DNA from: RYN-230 sp963770535
GTDB taxonomy: Bacteria; Actinomycetota; Actinomycetes; Streptosporangiales; Streptosporangiaceae
Direction: 5' to 3'
Length of the DNA: 64,000 bases
NCBI GenBank assembly: GCA_963770535.1
Contig: CAVYPZ010000003.1
Span: forward strand, 1,612,001-1,676,000
Of the stretch, positions 8,654 through 16,498 are shown one piece after another. The position numbers and the translations under genes are program-made. A model generated the notes under the pieces. It was given only the letters and a program-made list of their open reading frames with translations, did no database searches and was not told the origin of the DNA. Each line of letters opens with the position of its first letter. The first letter of the stretch is position 1.

Positions 8654-9013
8654 ATGCCCACGCGATGGGAGTACGGCTCCCTGATCACCATTGCCCTGGC
8701 CCCCAGCGAGCAGCAGCCGCCCGAGCACACGGCCGGCATCCTGGTCACGGCCATGCATGCCCGCGTCGTGTCGGTCGTGGAACTCGGCGACCTGGTCCCC
8801 GGGGAGCGGTACGCGGCCATGGACGCGGTGGGCCAGGAAGGCTGGATCATCACCGGCCCCGGAGTCCGCTCGGACTTCAGCCGCGGGACCCCGGTCCGGA
8901 TCGGCGGGGCCACCAGGCTCGCGCCGTGGATGGCCCAGACACTGGCTGATCAGCCCGTGGGTGCATGGGCCCGCGGCTATTTCGAGTACCCGCTCCGGCG
9001 CCCGATGGAGTGA
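8654..9013 (+). CDS. Conserved-looking hypothetical protein, 119 residues
   Basis: I do not recognise the family. The frame starting MPTRWEYGSLITIALAP is coherent: alternating beta-type segments (ILVTAMHARVVSVVELGDLVPG, GWIITGPGV), charged loops and no transmembrane segment. The ATG at 8654 is preferred over an in-frame ATG at 8561, because the extra 31 residues are low-complexity and read from intergenic-type sequence. It has no Shine-Dalgarno sequence. It precedes the phosphoesterase gene by about 65 bases on the same strand. Confidence 0.55.
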   Translation: MPTRWEYGSLITIALAPSEQQPPEHTAGILVTAMHARVVSVVELGDLVPGERYAAMDAVGQEGWIITGPGVRSDFSRGTPVRIGGATRLAPWMAQTLADQPVGAWARGYFEYPLRRPME

Positions 9014-9067
9014 GGCAGGCGGTCACGCACCGGGACATACCGGGGCAGGCCGCGAGGGCCGGGCTTG

Positions 9068-9079
9068 TACGGTTGGCTC
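9068..9079 (+). promoter_or_regulatory. Leaderless-type -10 box for the phosphoesterase gene
   Basis: TACGGT, then six bases (TGGCTC), then the ATG at 9080. The spacing places the transcript start at the start codon. Confidence 0.5.
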
Positions 9080-9844
9080 ATGCGGGTGCACGTGGTCAGC
9101 GATGTTCATGGCCGCGCGGAGGCGCTCGCGGCGGCCGGTGGTGCGGACGGGTTCATCTGCCTGGGCGACCTCCTGCTGTTCATCGACTACGCCGACCACC
9201 GGCAGGGCATCTTCGCTGACCTGTTCGGCGCCGACGCGACCGCCGCGTTCGCCGCACTCCGCCTGGCCAAGCGGTTCGACGAGGCCCGTGAGTATTCCCG
9301 GAGGCTCTGGGGCCAGCTGGACGGTGACCCATCGGGGTACGTCGAGAAGGCGGCTTCCAGCCAGTACGCGGAACTGTTCGCGGCCATGCCCGAGCCCGCC
9401 TACCTGACCTACGGCAACGTGGACATCCCGCCGCTCTGGCAGCAGCACCTCAAGCCGGGACACGAGATCCTCGACGGGCAGCGGGCCACGCTCGGCGGCT
9501 GGACCTTCGGGTTCGTCGGCGGCGGGCTGCCCTCCGCCTACCGCACGCCCTACGAGATCGACGAGGACGCCCACGCGGCCAAGGTGACCGCCACCGGCGA
9601 GGTGGACGTGCTGTGCACCCACATCCCGCCCGCCGTCCCGCAACTGCTCTACGACACCGTGGCCCGCCGGCTGGAACGCGGCAGCACGGCGATCCTGGAG
9701 CACATCCGGCGCACCCAGCCCCGGTACGCCCTCTTCGGCCACGTGCACCAGCCGCTGGCCCGCCGGGTCCGGATCGGCCGCACCGAGTGCATCAACGTGG
9801 GGCACTTCCGGGCGACCGGGGTTCCGTACGTCCTGGAATGGTGA
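9080..9844 (+). CDS. Calcineurin-like metallophosphoesterase
   Basis: A 254-residue binuclear metal phosphoesterase. The motif series is present in order: DVHG near residue 8, GDLLLFID near 29, GNVD near 113 (Val where GNHD is usual), CTHIPP near 180 and GHVHQ near 222. The unusual GNxD does not remove a metal ligand except for the His normally used as general acid. The substrate (nucleotide, cyclic nucleotide or phosphoprotein) is not evident. The ATG at 9080 is chosen because the domain begins MRVHVVSDVHG there and because a -10 box lies 6 bases upstream. Confidence 0.87.
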   Translation: MRVHVVSDVHGRAEALAAAGGADGFICLGDLLLFIDYADHRQGIFADLFGADATAAFAALRLAKRFDEAREYSRRLWGQLDGDPSGYVEKAASSQYAELFAAMPEPAYLTYGNVDIPPLWQQHLKPGHEILDGQRATLGGWTFGFVGGGLPSAYRTPYEIDEDAHAAKVTATGEVDVLCTHIPPAVPQLLYDTVARRLERGSTAILEHIRRTQPRYALFGHVHQPLARRVRIGRTECINVGHFRATGVPYVLEW

Positions 9845-9886
9845 CGCGCCAGGCCCGCGGATGGGGTGCCTGGCCCGGTCGTGGCG

Positions 9887-9898
9887 TACGCTCCGAGC
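9887..9898 (+). promoter_or_regulatory. Leaderless-type -10 box for the SRPBCC gene
   Basis: TACGCT followed by six bases (CCGAGC) and the ATG at 9899. Confidence 0.5.
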
Positions 9899-10396
9899 AT
9901 GGCCGACAGGACGACGTCGAGCATCTCCATCGCCGCTACCGGGCCGGATGTGATGGCCGTGATAGCCGATTTCGCCGCTTACCCGCAGTGGGCCACCGCG
10001 GTGCGCTCAGCCGAGGTAGCCGCGCGCGGCGAAGACGGCCGCCCCAGCCTCGTCCGGTTCAGCCTGGATGCCGGGATGATAAAGGACAGCTACGGCCTTA
10101 GCTATAAGTGGGACGACTCCGGGGTTCGCTGGGATCTCGCCGAGCCAGGATCGGTCATCAGCGGGATGACCGGCGGGTACTCGGTGGCTGACGGCTCCCG
10201 CGGGACCGAGGTCACCTACGACCTCAGCGTGGACCTCCGGGTGCCGATGCTCGGCATGCTGAAGCGGAAGGCTGAGAAGGTCATCATCGACACCGCGCTG
10301 AAAGGGCTCAAAGCCCGCGTCGAGGGCCTGCGGGCGCAGGCCTCGGCGGCGGACAGCCCGCAGCTGGACAGGGATAAGGAAGAAGGCGCACCGTGA
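9899..10396 (+). CDS. SRPBCC (START/Bet v1-like) family protein
   Basis: A 165-residue helix-grip protein of the SRPBCC superfamily, which binds hydrophobic ligands. Typical features are SSISIAATGPDVMAVIADF at the N-terminus, AAYPQWATAVRSAEV near residue 30, and a C-terminal amphipathic helix (KKVIIDTALKGLKARVEGL-type). In mycobacteria the SRPBCC protein Rv2185c occupies the same neighbourhood beside fadD15. The ligand is unknown. The next gene starts inside its stop codon (GTGA overlap), so the two are translationally coupled. Confidence 0.85.
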   Translation: MADRTTSSISIAATGPDVMAVIADFAAYPQWATAVRSAEVAARGEDGRPSLVRFSLDAGMIKDSYGLSYKWDDSGVRWDLAEPGSVISGMTGGYSVADGSRGTEVTYDLSVDLRVPMLGMLKRKAEKVIIDTALKGLKARVEGLRAQASAADSPQLDRDKEEGAP

Positions 10397-10992
10397 CGGA
10401 GCGGCAGCCAGGCAGCGATCCGATCGGCGAACTCCAGCGGTGGCTGATCCGCTCGGGAGCGCGCAGCGTGACGCGGCAGGTGGGTGACCAGGTCCGGACG
10501 GCCCTTGGCGGCAGCTCCCGCGCGGACGTATGGGAAAGCGCGACCGCCGACCACGAGGCGCCGGAATGCCAGTGGTGCCCGATCTGCCGGGCCCGGCGGA
10601 GGCTCCGGGAATCCGGTCCCGGCCTGTCCTCGTCCGTGGCGGCCGCGGGTGACGCAGTCTCCGTGGTGCTCCAGGACGCGGCGGCCGCGTTCGAGGCGGC
10701 CGTGGCCGCGGCCGGACGGCAGGCCCGGCCCCGGGACGACGCGCCGGCCAGCGGCGCGGTATGGGACGAGGCCACCGGGCCGCCGGCCCGCCCGCTGCCC
10801 CGGATCGTGCCGGATCCGGCCGCCGGGCCAGCCGAGACCGCCGGGGCGGCGCAGCCGCCCGGGGCGGCCGGGACAGCTGAGCCGCAGGAGCCCGCCGGGC
10901 CGTCTGACCCGTGGGCTGCGACGGCTGACCCCCCCACCCGGCCGGCCGCAACGGACCCCCGCCCGCCTGGGCCAGCGGGCCCGGAGGGGTAA
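10393..10992 (+). CDS. Hypothetical protein with CPIC motif and Pro/Ala-rich tail
   Basis: A 199-residue protein coupled to the SRPBCC gene by a GTGA overlap. Residues ~1-100 look folded: a helical GELQRWLIRSGARSVTRQVGDQV segment and CQWCPICRARRRLRES near residue 60, which could bind a metal. Residues ~115-199 are a disordered Pro/Ala/Gly tail. I recall comparable proteins after SRPBCC genes in actinomycetes (possibly the DUF5304 group), but this is not certain. No enzymatic motif is present. Confidence 0.7.
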   Translation: MTERQPGSDPIGELQRWLIRSGARSVTRQVGDQVRTALGGSSRADVWESATADHEAPECQWCPICRARRRLRESGPGLSSSVAAAGDAVSVVLQDAAAAFEAAVAAAGRQARPRDDAPASGAVWDEATGPPARPLPRIVPDPAAGPAETAGAAQPPGAAGTAEPQEPAGPSDPWAATADPPTRPAATDPRPPGPAGPEG

Positions 10993-11056
10993 AGACTTTA
11001 CGTGCGGCTGCCCGCGCGGCGGCGCGGGCACGGTGCGGATCGTGGCATGGTGAAGT

Positions 11057-11356
11057 GTGGCTTTGCATACTCCTGTGATGCACGCCGGCCTGGCGCTGGG
11101 TGGCGGGGGCGGCCTCGCCCACCTGCTCGTGCGGCTGCTGATCTGGCACGCGATCTGGCGGTTGGGCCTGCTCATCTGGCGGGTTCCCACCGTCGGGCCG
11201 GTCCTCGTGCTGCTGATCGTCCTGGCCGTGGTGGCCCTCGCCATCTTCCGGGCCAGCCGCGGCCGCGGCCGGCCCGGGCCGGGCTGGCCCGGGCGGGGAC
11301 GCGAGGATCCCTTTGGTGACCGCACCGGCGGCAACGCGGGCCCCCGCGACTGGTGA
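11057..11356 (+). CDS. Small single-pass or two-pass membrane protein
   Basis: A 99-residue protein with hydrophobic stretches LAHLLVRLLIWHAIWRLGLLIW (~20-42) and VGPVLVLLIVLAVVALAIF (~46-65), then a basic Gly/Arg/Pro-rich cytoplasmic-type tail. No family recognised. The start may be the GTG at 11057 or the ATG at 11078. Confidence 0.6.
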   Translation: MALHTPVMHAGLALGGGGGLAHLLVRLLIWHAIWRLGLLIWRVPTVGPVLVLLIVLAVVALAIFRASRGRGRPGPGWPGRGREDPFGDRTGGNAGPRDW

Positions 11357-11418
11357 CCGGGCGCACCCCGCGGGCGCGCGGCAGGCCCGGCCGCGCCGCC
11401 CCCGGCAGGGCCCGGGCC

Positions 11419-12156
11419 TCAGAGCACGGCGCCGTCGTCCGGGCCTGAGTCGCGGGGCGGCTTCTCGCCCATCCGGATGACCAGGGTCGCGAAGCCGCCG
11501 ACGAACGCGGCCACGGCCAGGAACGCGGCCCACCCCGGGATCGCCCAGCCCGCCATGGTGGCCAGCAGCAGATAGCCCGGACCGCCGAACAACGCGGCCC
11601 AGGCCCCCTTGGCCACCGGGTCGAGCGACGGCAGGGGGGGCGGGACCGGCGGCACGAAGTCCTCGTCCTCCGCCGGGGCGGGCGGCGGTACCGGGCTGGC
11701 CGGGCGGACGATCCGCGGCCGGCCGCCGGGCCGGGGCCCGGCGGGGGCCGGGTCTTCGTTGCGGCCGATGGAATGAGGTCCATGCGCGGCCGGATCGTTG
11801 ACCGCCGGGCCGTTCGCGGGGGAAGCCGGGGGCACGGTCCCGCCGGGCACGCCGGGGCGGCCCGGGGGCGGGCGGGAGGCTGGGCCGGCCGCTGGCCCGG
11901 GATCCGGGGACTCGCCGGGGTCCGTGCCCAGGTCAAGCGCCGGGTCGGTGTCGTCGCTCAGGTCCAGGGTGAGCGAGGGATCAGTGTCCGGGCCCGGGTC
12001 CGGCAGCACCCCTGCCCGCTGCGGGCCGGGCAGGTTCTCCCGCTCCGGCCACGGCATCTCGCCGCCGTCCGCCTCCGGCCCGGCGGCGTAGTTCGCGATC
12101 AGGTCACGCCACGCGGCTTCCTCGCCGCCTGACGCTCCCCGCCCGCTGCCCTTCAC
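11419..12156 (-). CDS. Hypothetical membrane-anchored protein with disordered acidic N-terminus
   Basis: A 245-residue protein. Residues 1-~160 are Pro/Asp/Gly-rich and probably unstructured. The C-terminal ~75 residues hold two transmembrane helices (YLLLATMAGWAIPGWAAFLAVAAFVGGFATLVIR region) preceded by PLPSLDPVAKGAWAALFGGPGYL, a block I have the impression is conserved in streptomycete homologues. The GTG start overlaps the stop of the upstream hydrolase gene (GTGA), so the two are co-translated. Function unknown. Confidence 0.7.
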   Translation of the reverse strand: MKGSGRGASGGEEAAWRDLIANYAAGPEADGGEMPWPERENLPGPQRAGVLPDPGPDTDPSLTLDLSDDTDPALDLGTDPGESPDPGPAAGPASRPPPGRPGVPGGTVPPASPANGPAVNDPAAHGPHSIGRNEDPAPAGPRPGGRPRIVRPASPVPPPAPAEDEDFVPPVPPPLPSLDPVAKGAWAALFGGPGYLLLATMAGWAIPGWAAFLAVAAFVGGFATLVIRMGEKPPRDSGPDDGAVL

Positions 12157-12914
12157 TCGGTCTCCGCATGGCTGTGCGAACGGACGAAATCCAGGCTCCC
12201 CGCGAAGATCGCTGGTGCGTCGTTATCCAGGGTGGCGACATGATAGCTGTCCGGGCACTCACGGACCGTCAGCTGGCCCGGCGGCAGGGCGGCCTGGAGC
12301 ACCCGCATGCTGGCCGGTCCCACCACGTGATCGACCGTGCTGCGGTAGACCAGCACCGGCTGCGTCACCTCGCCCAGCCGCGACTGGGTCAGCCGCCACA
12401 GAGCAGGCAGGGACGCCGCCGCCCGGACCGGCACCCGGGTGTAGCCGAGCTCGGTGACGCCTTCCTTCTTGATGTCGCTGGCGATCCCCGGCAGCGACGG
12501 CACCACCAGCTTGAGCGCGGGAGCCAGCAGGAACAGCTTCGTGTCGGGCGCCAGCGACGGGTTGACCAGGACCAGGCCGCCCACCCCGGCGCCGCGCAGT
12601 TCCGCCATCCGCAGCGCCAGGCAGCCCCCCATGGACAGGCCCATCACGAAGATCGCGCTGCTGCGCCCCCGCAGTTCCTCGTAGGCCCGGTCGGCCTCCG
12701 CATACCAGTCTTCCCACCGGGTCCGGGACATTTCCTGCCACGTCGTGCCGTGGCCGGGCAGCCGCGGCACGGATACCGTCAGGCCCGCGCCGGCCAGGTA
12801 CTCCGCCCATGGCCTCAGCGACCCTGGGGAACCGGTGAACCCGTGGCACAGCAGGACGCCGGTGCCGTTGCTGCCCGCGTGGAAGTACGCTTCCGCGCCT
12901 GGGATGACTGGCAT
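12153..12914 (-). CDS. Alpha/beta hydrolase (carboxylesterase / monoacylglycerol lipase type)
   Basis: A 253-residue serine hydrolase. The oxyanion loop is CHGFTGSPGS near residue 22. The nucleophile elbow is GLSMGG near residue 95. The acid is in STVDHVV near 195, and the His in SYHVATLDND near 225 completes a canonical triad. The arrangement is that of bacterial Est30-like carboxylesterases and monoacylglycerol lipases. It lies divergent from the lysophosphatidate acyltransferase gene, so a role in glycerolipid turnover is plausible but inferred. The ATG at 12914 is preferred to one 18 codons upstream because the domain starts there after AGAGGA. Confidence 0.88.
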   Translation of the reverse strand: MPVIPGAEAYFHAGSNGTGVLLCHGFTGSPGSLRPWAEYLAGAGLTVSVPRLPGHGTTWQEMSRTRWEDWYAEADRAYEELRGRSSAIFVMGLSMGGCLALRMAELRGAGVGGLVLVNPSLAPDTKLFLLAPALKLVVPSLPGIASDIKKEGVTELGYTRVPVRAAASLPALWRLTQSRLGEVTQPVLVYRSTVDHVVGPASMRVLQAALPPGQLTVRECPDSYHVATLDNDAPAIFAGSLDFVRSHSHAETE

Positions 12915-13107
12915 GAGTTCATCGTCCTCTACGCCGGGTCTGGACCGCGCGCCCGGGCCCCCGGGCACGAACCGTCCCCCGGAGCCTGGCCGCGCATCTC
13001 ACGCCCTGGCATCGTCGCATGGCCCGCGCTCCGCCGCACGCCGCCCGGCCGCGTAACTGGTGATGAGGGGCGGCGCTTTCGGCCGTATCTCGTGCGACGA
13101 TGGGGAC

Positions 13108-13842
13108 GTGTTCTACTGGGTGGTCAAGGCGATTCTGGGGCCCTTCCTGGCGCTTATCTTCCGGCCCTGGGCGCAGGGCATCGAGAACGTGCCCCGGGAG
13201 GGGCCGGCCATCATCGCCAGCAACCACCTCTCGTTCGCCGACCACTTCTTCGGCCCGCTGCCGCTGCCCCGCAAGGTGACCTACCTGGCCAAGGCCGAAT
13301 ATTTCACCGGGCGCGGCCTGAAAGGCCTGCTCAGCAAGGCTTTCTTCAGCGGGGTGGGACAGATCCCGGTGGACCGGGCCGGCGGCCAGGCCAGCGAGCG
13401 GGCCATCAACACCGGGCTGCGCGTGCTCGCCGAGGGCAAGCTGCTCGGCATCTACCCCGAGGGCACCCGGACCCCGGACGGGCGGCTGTACCGGGGCAAG
13501 ACCGGGGTCGCGCGGCTGGCCCTGGAATCCGGGGCGCCGGTGATCCCGTGTGCCATGGTCGGCACGTTCGAGCTGATGCCGTCGGGCAAACTGCTCCCGC
13601 GGCTGCGCTACCGGCCCGGCGTCCGGTTCGGCAAGCCGCTGGACTTTGCCCGCTACGCGGGCCTGGAATCAGACCGGCTCGTGCTGCGCGCGGTGACCGA
13701 CGAGATCATGTACGCGATCATGGCCCTGGCCAGCCAGGAGTACGTGGACGAGGACGCGCAGCGGGCCAAGGCGCGGCTGAAGGCGGAGCACAAGGCCGGG
13801 CGGCTGGTTCACGCGTCCACCGAGCGCCGTTCGGGCAGGTAG
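13108..13842 (+). CDS. plsC: 1-acyl-sn-glycerol-3-phosphate acyltransferase
   Basis: A 244-residue PlsC-family acyltransferase that makes phosphatidic acid at the inner membrane. Motif I is NHLSFADHFF near residue 39 (NHX4D catalytic dyad), motif III is YPEGTRTPDG near 116, and motif IV is VIPCAMVG near 145. GTG at 13108 gives the N-terminus VFYWVVKAILGPFLALIFRP seen in actinobacterial homologues. Its 3' end overlaps the convergent PAP2 gene by 34 bases. Position matches Rv2182c of mycobacteria. Confidence 0.92.
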   Translation: MFYWVVKAILGPFLALIFRPWAQGIENVPREGPAIIASNHLSFADHFFGPLPLPRKVTYLAKAEYFTGRGLKGLLSKAFFSGVGQIPVDRAGGQASERAINTGLRVLAEGKLLGIYPEGTRTPDGRLYRGKTGVARLALESGAPVIPCAMVGTFELMPSGKLLPRLRYRPGVRFGKPLDFARYAGLESDRLVLRAVTDEIMYAIMALASQEYVDEDAQRAKARLKAEHKAGRLVHASTERRSGR

Positions 13843-14825
13843 CCCGGCTGGCCGCGCTGCCCCGCTGAGCGGCGCCCCCATCGCGGCCACCGGGAGCGGA
13901 CCCGGCGGCGCACTGCCCGTCCCGCCCGCTGCACGAGCAGTGCCACGGCCAGCAGGAGAGCAGCGACGATACCGTCCAGCCAGAAGTGGTTGGCGGTGAC
14001 GATGACCGCGAGCACGGTGAGGACCGGGTACCCGAACGCCAGCCAGCGCCAGCGGCTCCGGGACACCTGCGCCACCACCAGCGCCACCAGCAGCGCCCAC
14101 CCCACGTGCACCGAGGGCATGGCCGAGAGCTGGTCGGGGTTGAAGCCCGCCACCGAGCCATAGACCGACTGGCCGTAGCGCGCCGCGGTGTCCACCATGC
14201 CGTCGCCCTCGAGCATCCGCGGCGGTGCGACCGGCAGGAACTGGATCAGCAGCGCCCCGGCGGTGAACAGCACCAGCGTGGTCCGGACCGGCGGATACTG
14301 CCGGCGATGCCGGGCGTACACCCAGACCAGGCAGCTGATCAGCACCACGAAATGCAGCGACGCGTAGTACAGGTTGAGCGCCTCGACGAGCAGCGGATGG
14401 CCGAGGAACGCACGCTGGATCCCCGTCTCGCTGGGCAGGTGCACCACCCGCTCGACGTGCCAGATCCACCGGGCCCGGGCCAGCGCGCCGTCCGGGCCGA
14501 CCAGGCTGAAGCTCCCCGCGACCTGCCACAGGGCGAACAGGCCCAGCAGGACCGCGGCTTCCTGCGCGATCCCGGCCGCCAGGGCGAGCCGGCGCGGCCA
14601 CGGCCCGCCGGGGGGCGGTGCCGGGCTGTCCGTCGCGCCGTGGGGCGGGGCCGGGCTGCCCGCCCCGCCGGGGGGTGGTCCGGGGCTGTCTGCCGCGCCG
14701 CGGGGCGCGGCGGGGCTCTCCGGCCGGGCCGCGCGGCGGGCGAGGTGCCGCGCGGCGGCCGAGGTGGCGGCCAGGCAGGCCGCGGTGACCGCCGCTGCCT
14801 GCCAGGACAGCTCCAGGTCGATCAT
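13809..14825 (-). CDS. PAP2-superfamily membrane phosphatase / phosphotransferase
   Basis: A 338-residue multi-pass protein. The acid phosphatase motifs are present: APPRM near residue 200 (C1 region), SAMPSVHVGWA near 235 (C2, catalytic His) and TANHFWLDGIVA near 280 (C3, nucleophile His and Asp). The spread of motifs resembles the Aur1/Ipt1 inositolphosphotransferase branch. An N-terminal Pro/Gly/Ser-rich insert with repeated GAADSPGPPPGG-like units sits between the first and second hydrophobic segments. The ATG at 14825 follows GGAGGCGCG. Phospholipid or PI-type substrate is inferred. Confidence 0.88.
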   Translation of the reverse strand: MIDLELSWQAAAVTAACLAATSAAARHLARRAARPESPAAPRGAADSPGPPPGGAGSPAPPHGATDSPAPPPGGPWPRRLALAAGIAQEAAVLLGLFALWQVAGSFSLVGPDGALARARWIWHVERVVHLPSETGIQRAFLGHPLLVEALNLYYASLHFVVLISCLVWVYARHRRQYPPVRTTLVLFTAGALLIQFLPVAPPRMLEGDGMVDTAARYGQSVYGSVAGFNPDQLSAMPSVHVGWALLVALVVAQVSRSRWRWLAFGYPVLTVLAVIVTANHFWLDGIVAALLLAVALLVQRAGRAVRRRVRSRWPRWGRRSAGQRGQPGYLPERRSVDA

Positions 14826-14948
14826 GTGGCGCGCCTCCATCCCCGCTGCGGCCCGGCTCGCCGGGCTGACCCTTATGTCTCCCCAACCAAGCGTCCCCGG
14901 CGTCCGGCAAACGCTAAGGTTACGGCCCTTGATTAAAGGAGCGGATTA

Positions 14949-16424
14949 ATGACTGAAATACCGATGGGGGCCCCGGGGATTCCCGCTGTGCCCGCCGGGC
15001 CTGGCAGCGAGCCAGAGCCGGGCGGCCCTGGCGGCCGGCCCGGCCCGCCCGACGAGATCCTGGTGGCCTTCGCCGAGCCGGCGGGCCAGCGCCGGCTCAC
15101 TGTCCTGGTGCGGCTCATCCTGGCCATACCGCACGTGGTCGTGCTCTGGGTGCTCAGCATCGCCGCCGAGGTGGTCGCGGTGGTCTGCTGGTTCGCCGCG
15201 TTGTTCACCGGCCGCCTGCCCAGCGGGCCGGCTGAATTCCAGGTCGGCTACCTGTGCTGGGTGACCCGGTTCTACGCGTACGTGTTCCTGCTCACCGACG
15301 TGTACCCGCCGTTCGAGTTCGCGGACGCGGACTACCCTGTCCGGCTGCGCGCTGAGCCGGGGCAGCTCAACCGGCTCGCCGTCCTGTTCCGGATCATCCT
15401 GGTCATCCCGGCGTGGATCGTCAGCGTGCTGCTGGGCTGGGGGCTCAGCTTCCTGGTCATGTTCGTGACCTGGCTGATCGTGCTCATCGCGGGCCGGATG
15501 CCGCGCCCGCTGCACGAGGCCCTGGCGGCCGTCGTGCGCTACCAGGTCAGGGTGAGCGGTTACTTCCTGATGCTGACCGCGCAGTACCCGGGGGGCCTGT
15601 TCGGTGACCCGGCCACGTCGGCCTCGGGGGCGGGGCCGGCGGGCGGGGGGTTCGCGGCCGGACCGGATGGGCTGGCGGCCCAGGAGGCGGTCCAGGAGGG
15701 GGTCCCGGAGGGTCACGGCTTCCCGGAAGGCCAGGGGCCCGCGCAGGTGCCCGGGGACGCCGGGCCCGGATGGGGCCCGTGGGGCCAGCCGGAATCCGGC
15801 CAGCCCGTCTCCACGGCGGTCGGCTACGGCCAGCCCGCGGCAGGCCAGCCTGGCTATCCCGGCGGCGGCTACGGCCAGCCTGCCGCGCCTGCCCGCTGGC
15901 TCGGCGGGCGCCAGCCCTGGCGGCTGCTCCTGTCCCGCCAGGCCAAGCGGCTGGTCGCCCTGTTCCTCGTGCTCGGCGTGATCTTCGCCGTGGGGTACGG
16001 GGTGCTGATCGCCGTGATCGCCTCCACCAGCGGCAACAACACCGTGACCCGGGCTGAGGCCGCGATCTCGGTCGAGGGCGCGTTCGCCACCCTCAGCAGC
16101 ACGCTGTCCGGCTTCGATTCGAAGGTCGCGGCCTGCCAGGGCAGGTTCAGCTGCGTCAACAAGGTTGACGCGCAGATGTCCCAGGCGTTCGGGAGGTTCG
16201 CCCGGGACATGGACGGCATCCCCATGCCCAGCGGGGCGTCGGCGGCCGCGGCGGACCGGGTCCGGTCGGACGCGAGCCAGACCAGCGAGGGCTTCACGCG
16301 GCTCTCGAAGGTCACCTCGGCTGCCCAGTACCAGCAGGTGGTGGCCAGTACCGGCCTGGAGGGGCTGCTCAGGCGCTTCGACGGCGACTACCAGGCCCTG
16401 GGCGTGTCGCTCGGCGCCCGGTAG
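14949..16424 (+). CDS. DUF4389 membrane protein with Gly/Gln/Pro linker and extracytoplasmic domain
   Basis: A 491-residue protein. Residues ~45-215 form two DUF4389 units, each a hydrophobic pair (LVRLILAIPHVVVLWVLSI, LFRIILVIPAWIVSVLLGWG) followed by ALFTGRLPSG and VLIAGRMPRPL. Residues ~225-315 are a disordered linker with GYGQPAAGQPGYPGGGYGQPA. A third hydrophobic helix (VALFLVLGVIFAVGYGVLIAVIA) leads into a ~125-residue outside domain with two Cys (ACQGRFSCVNK). The function of DUF4389 is unknown. The start follows GGAGCGGATTA. Confidence 0.85.
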   Translation: MTEIPMGAPGIPAVPAGPGSEPEPGGPGGRPGPPDEILVAFAEPAGQRRLTVLVRLILAIPHVVVLWVLSIAAEVVAVVCWFAALFTGRLPSGPAEFQVGYLCWVTRFYAYVFLLTDVYPPFEFADADYPVRLRAEPGQLNRLAVLFRIILVIPAWIVSVLLGWGLSFLVMFVTWLIVLIAGRMPRPLHEALAAVVRYQVRVSGYFLMLTAQYPGGLFGDPATSASGAGPAGGGFAAGPDGLAAQEAVQEGVPEGHGFPEGQGPAQVPGDAGPGWGPWGQPESGQPVSTAVGYGQPAAGQPGYPGGGYGQPAAPARWLGGRQPWRLLLSRQAKRLVALFLVLGVIFAVGYGVLIAVIASTSGNNTVTRAEAAISVEGAFATLSSTLSGFDSKVAACQGRFSCVNKVDAQMSQAFGRFARDMDGIPMPSGASAAAADRVRSDASQTSEGFTRLSKVTSAAQYQQVVASTGLEGLLRRFDGDYQALGVSLGAR

Positions 16425-16498
16425 CAAGCGCGAGGGGATCGACACCCCGTGACAGGCACGGTGCGGGACCGCCGGCCCTGCGCCAGCGGTGGTGCGGA

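Noticed and set aside
13060..13107. ATG at 13060 as start of the acyltransferase
   Set aside because: The 16 extra residues are not seen in homologues; GTG at 13108 gives the family's usual N-terminus.
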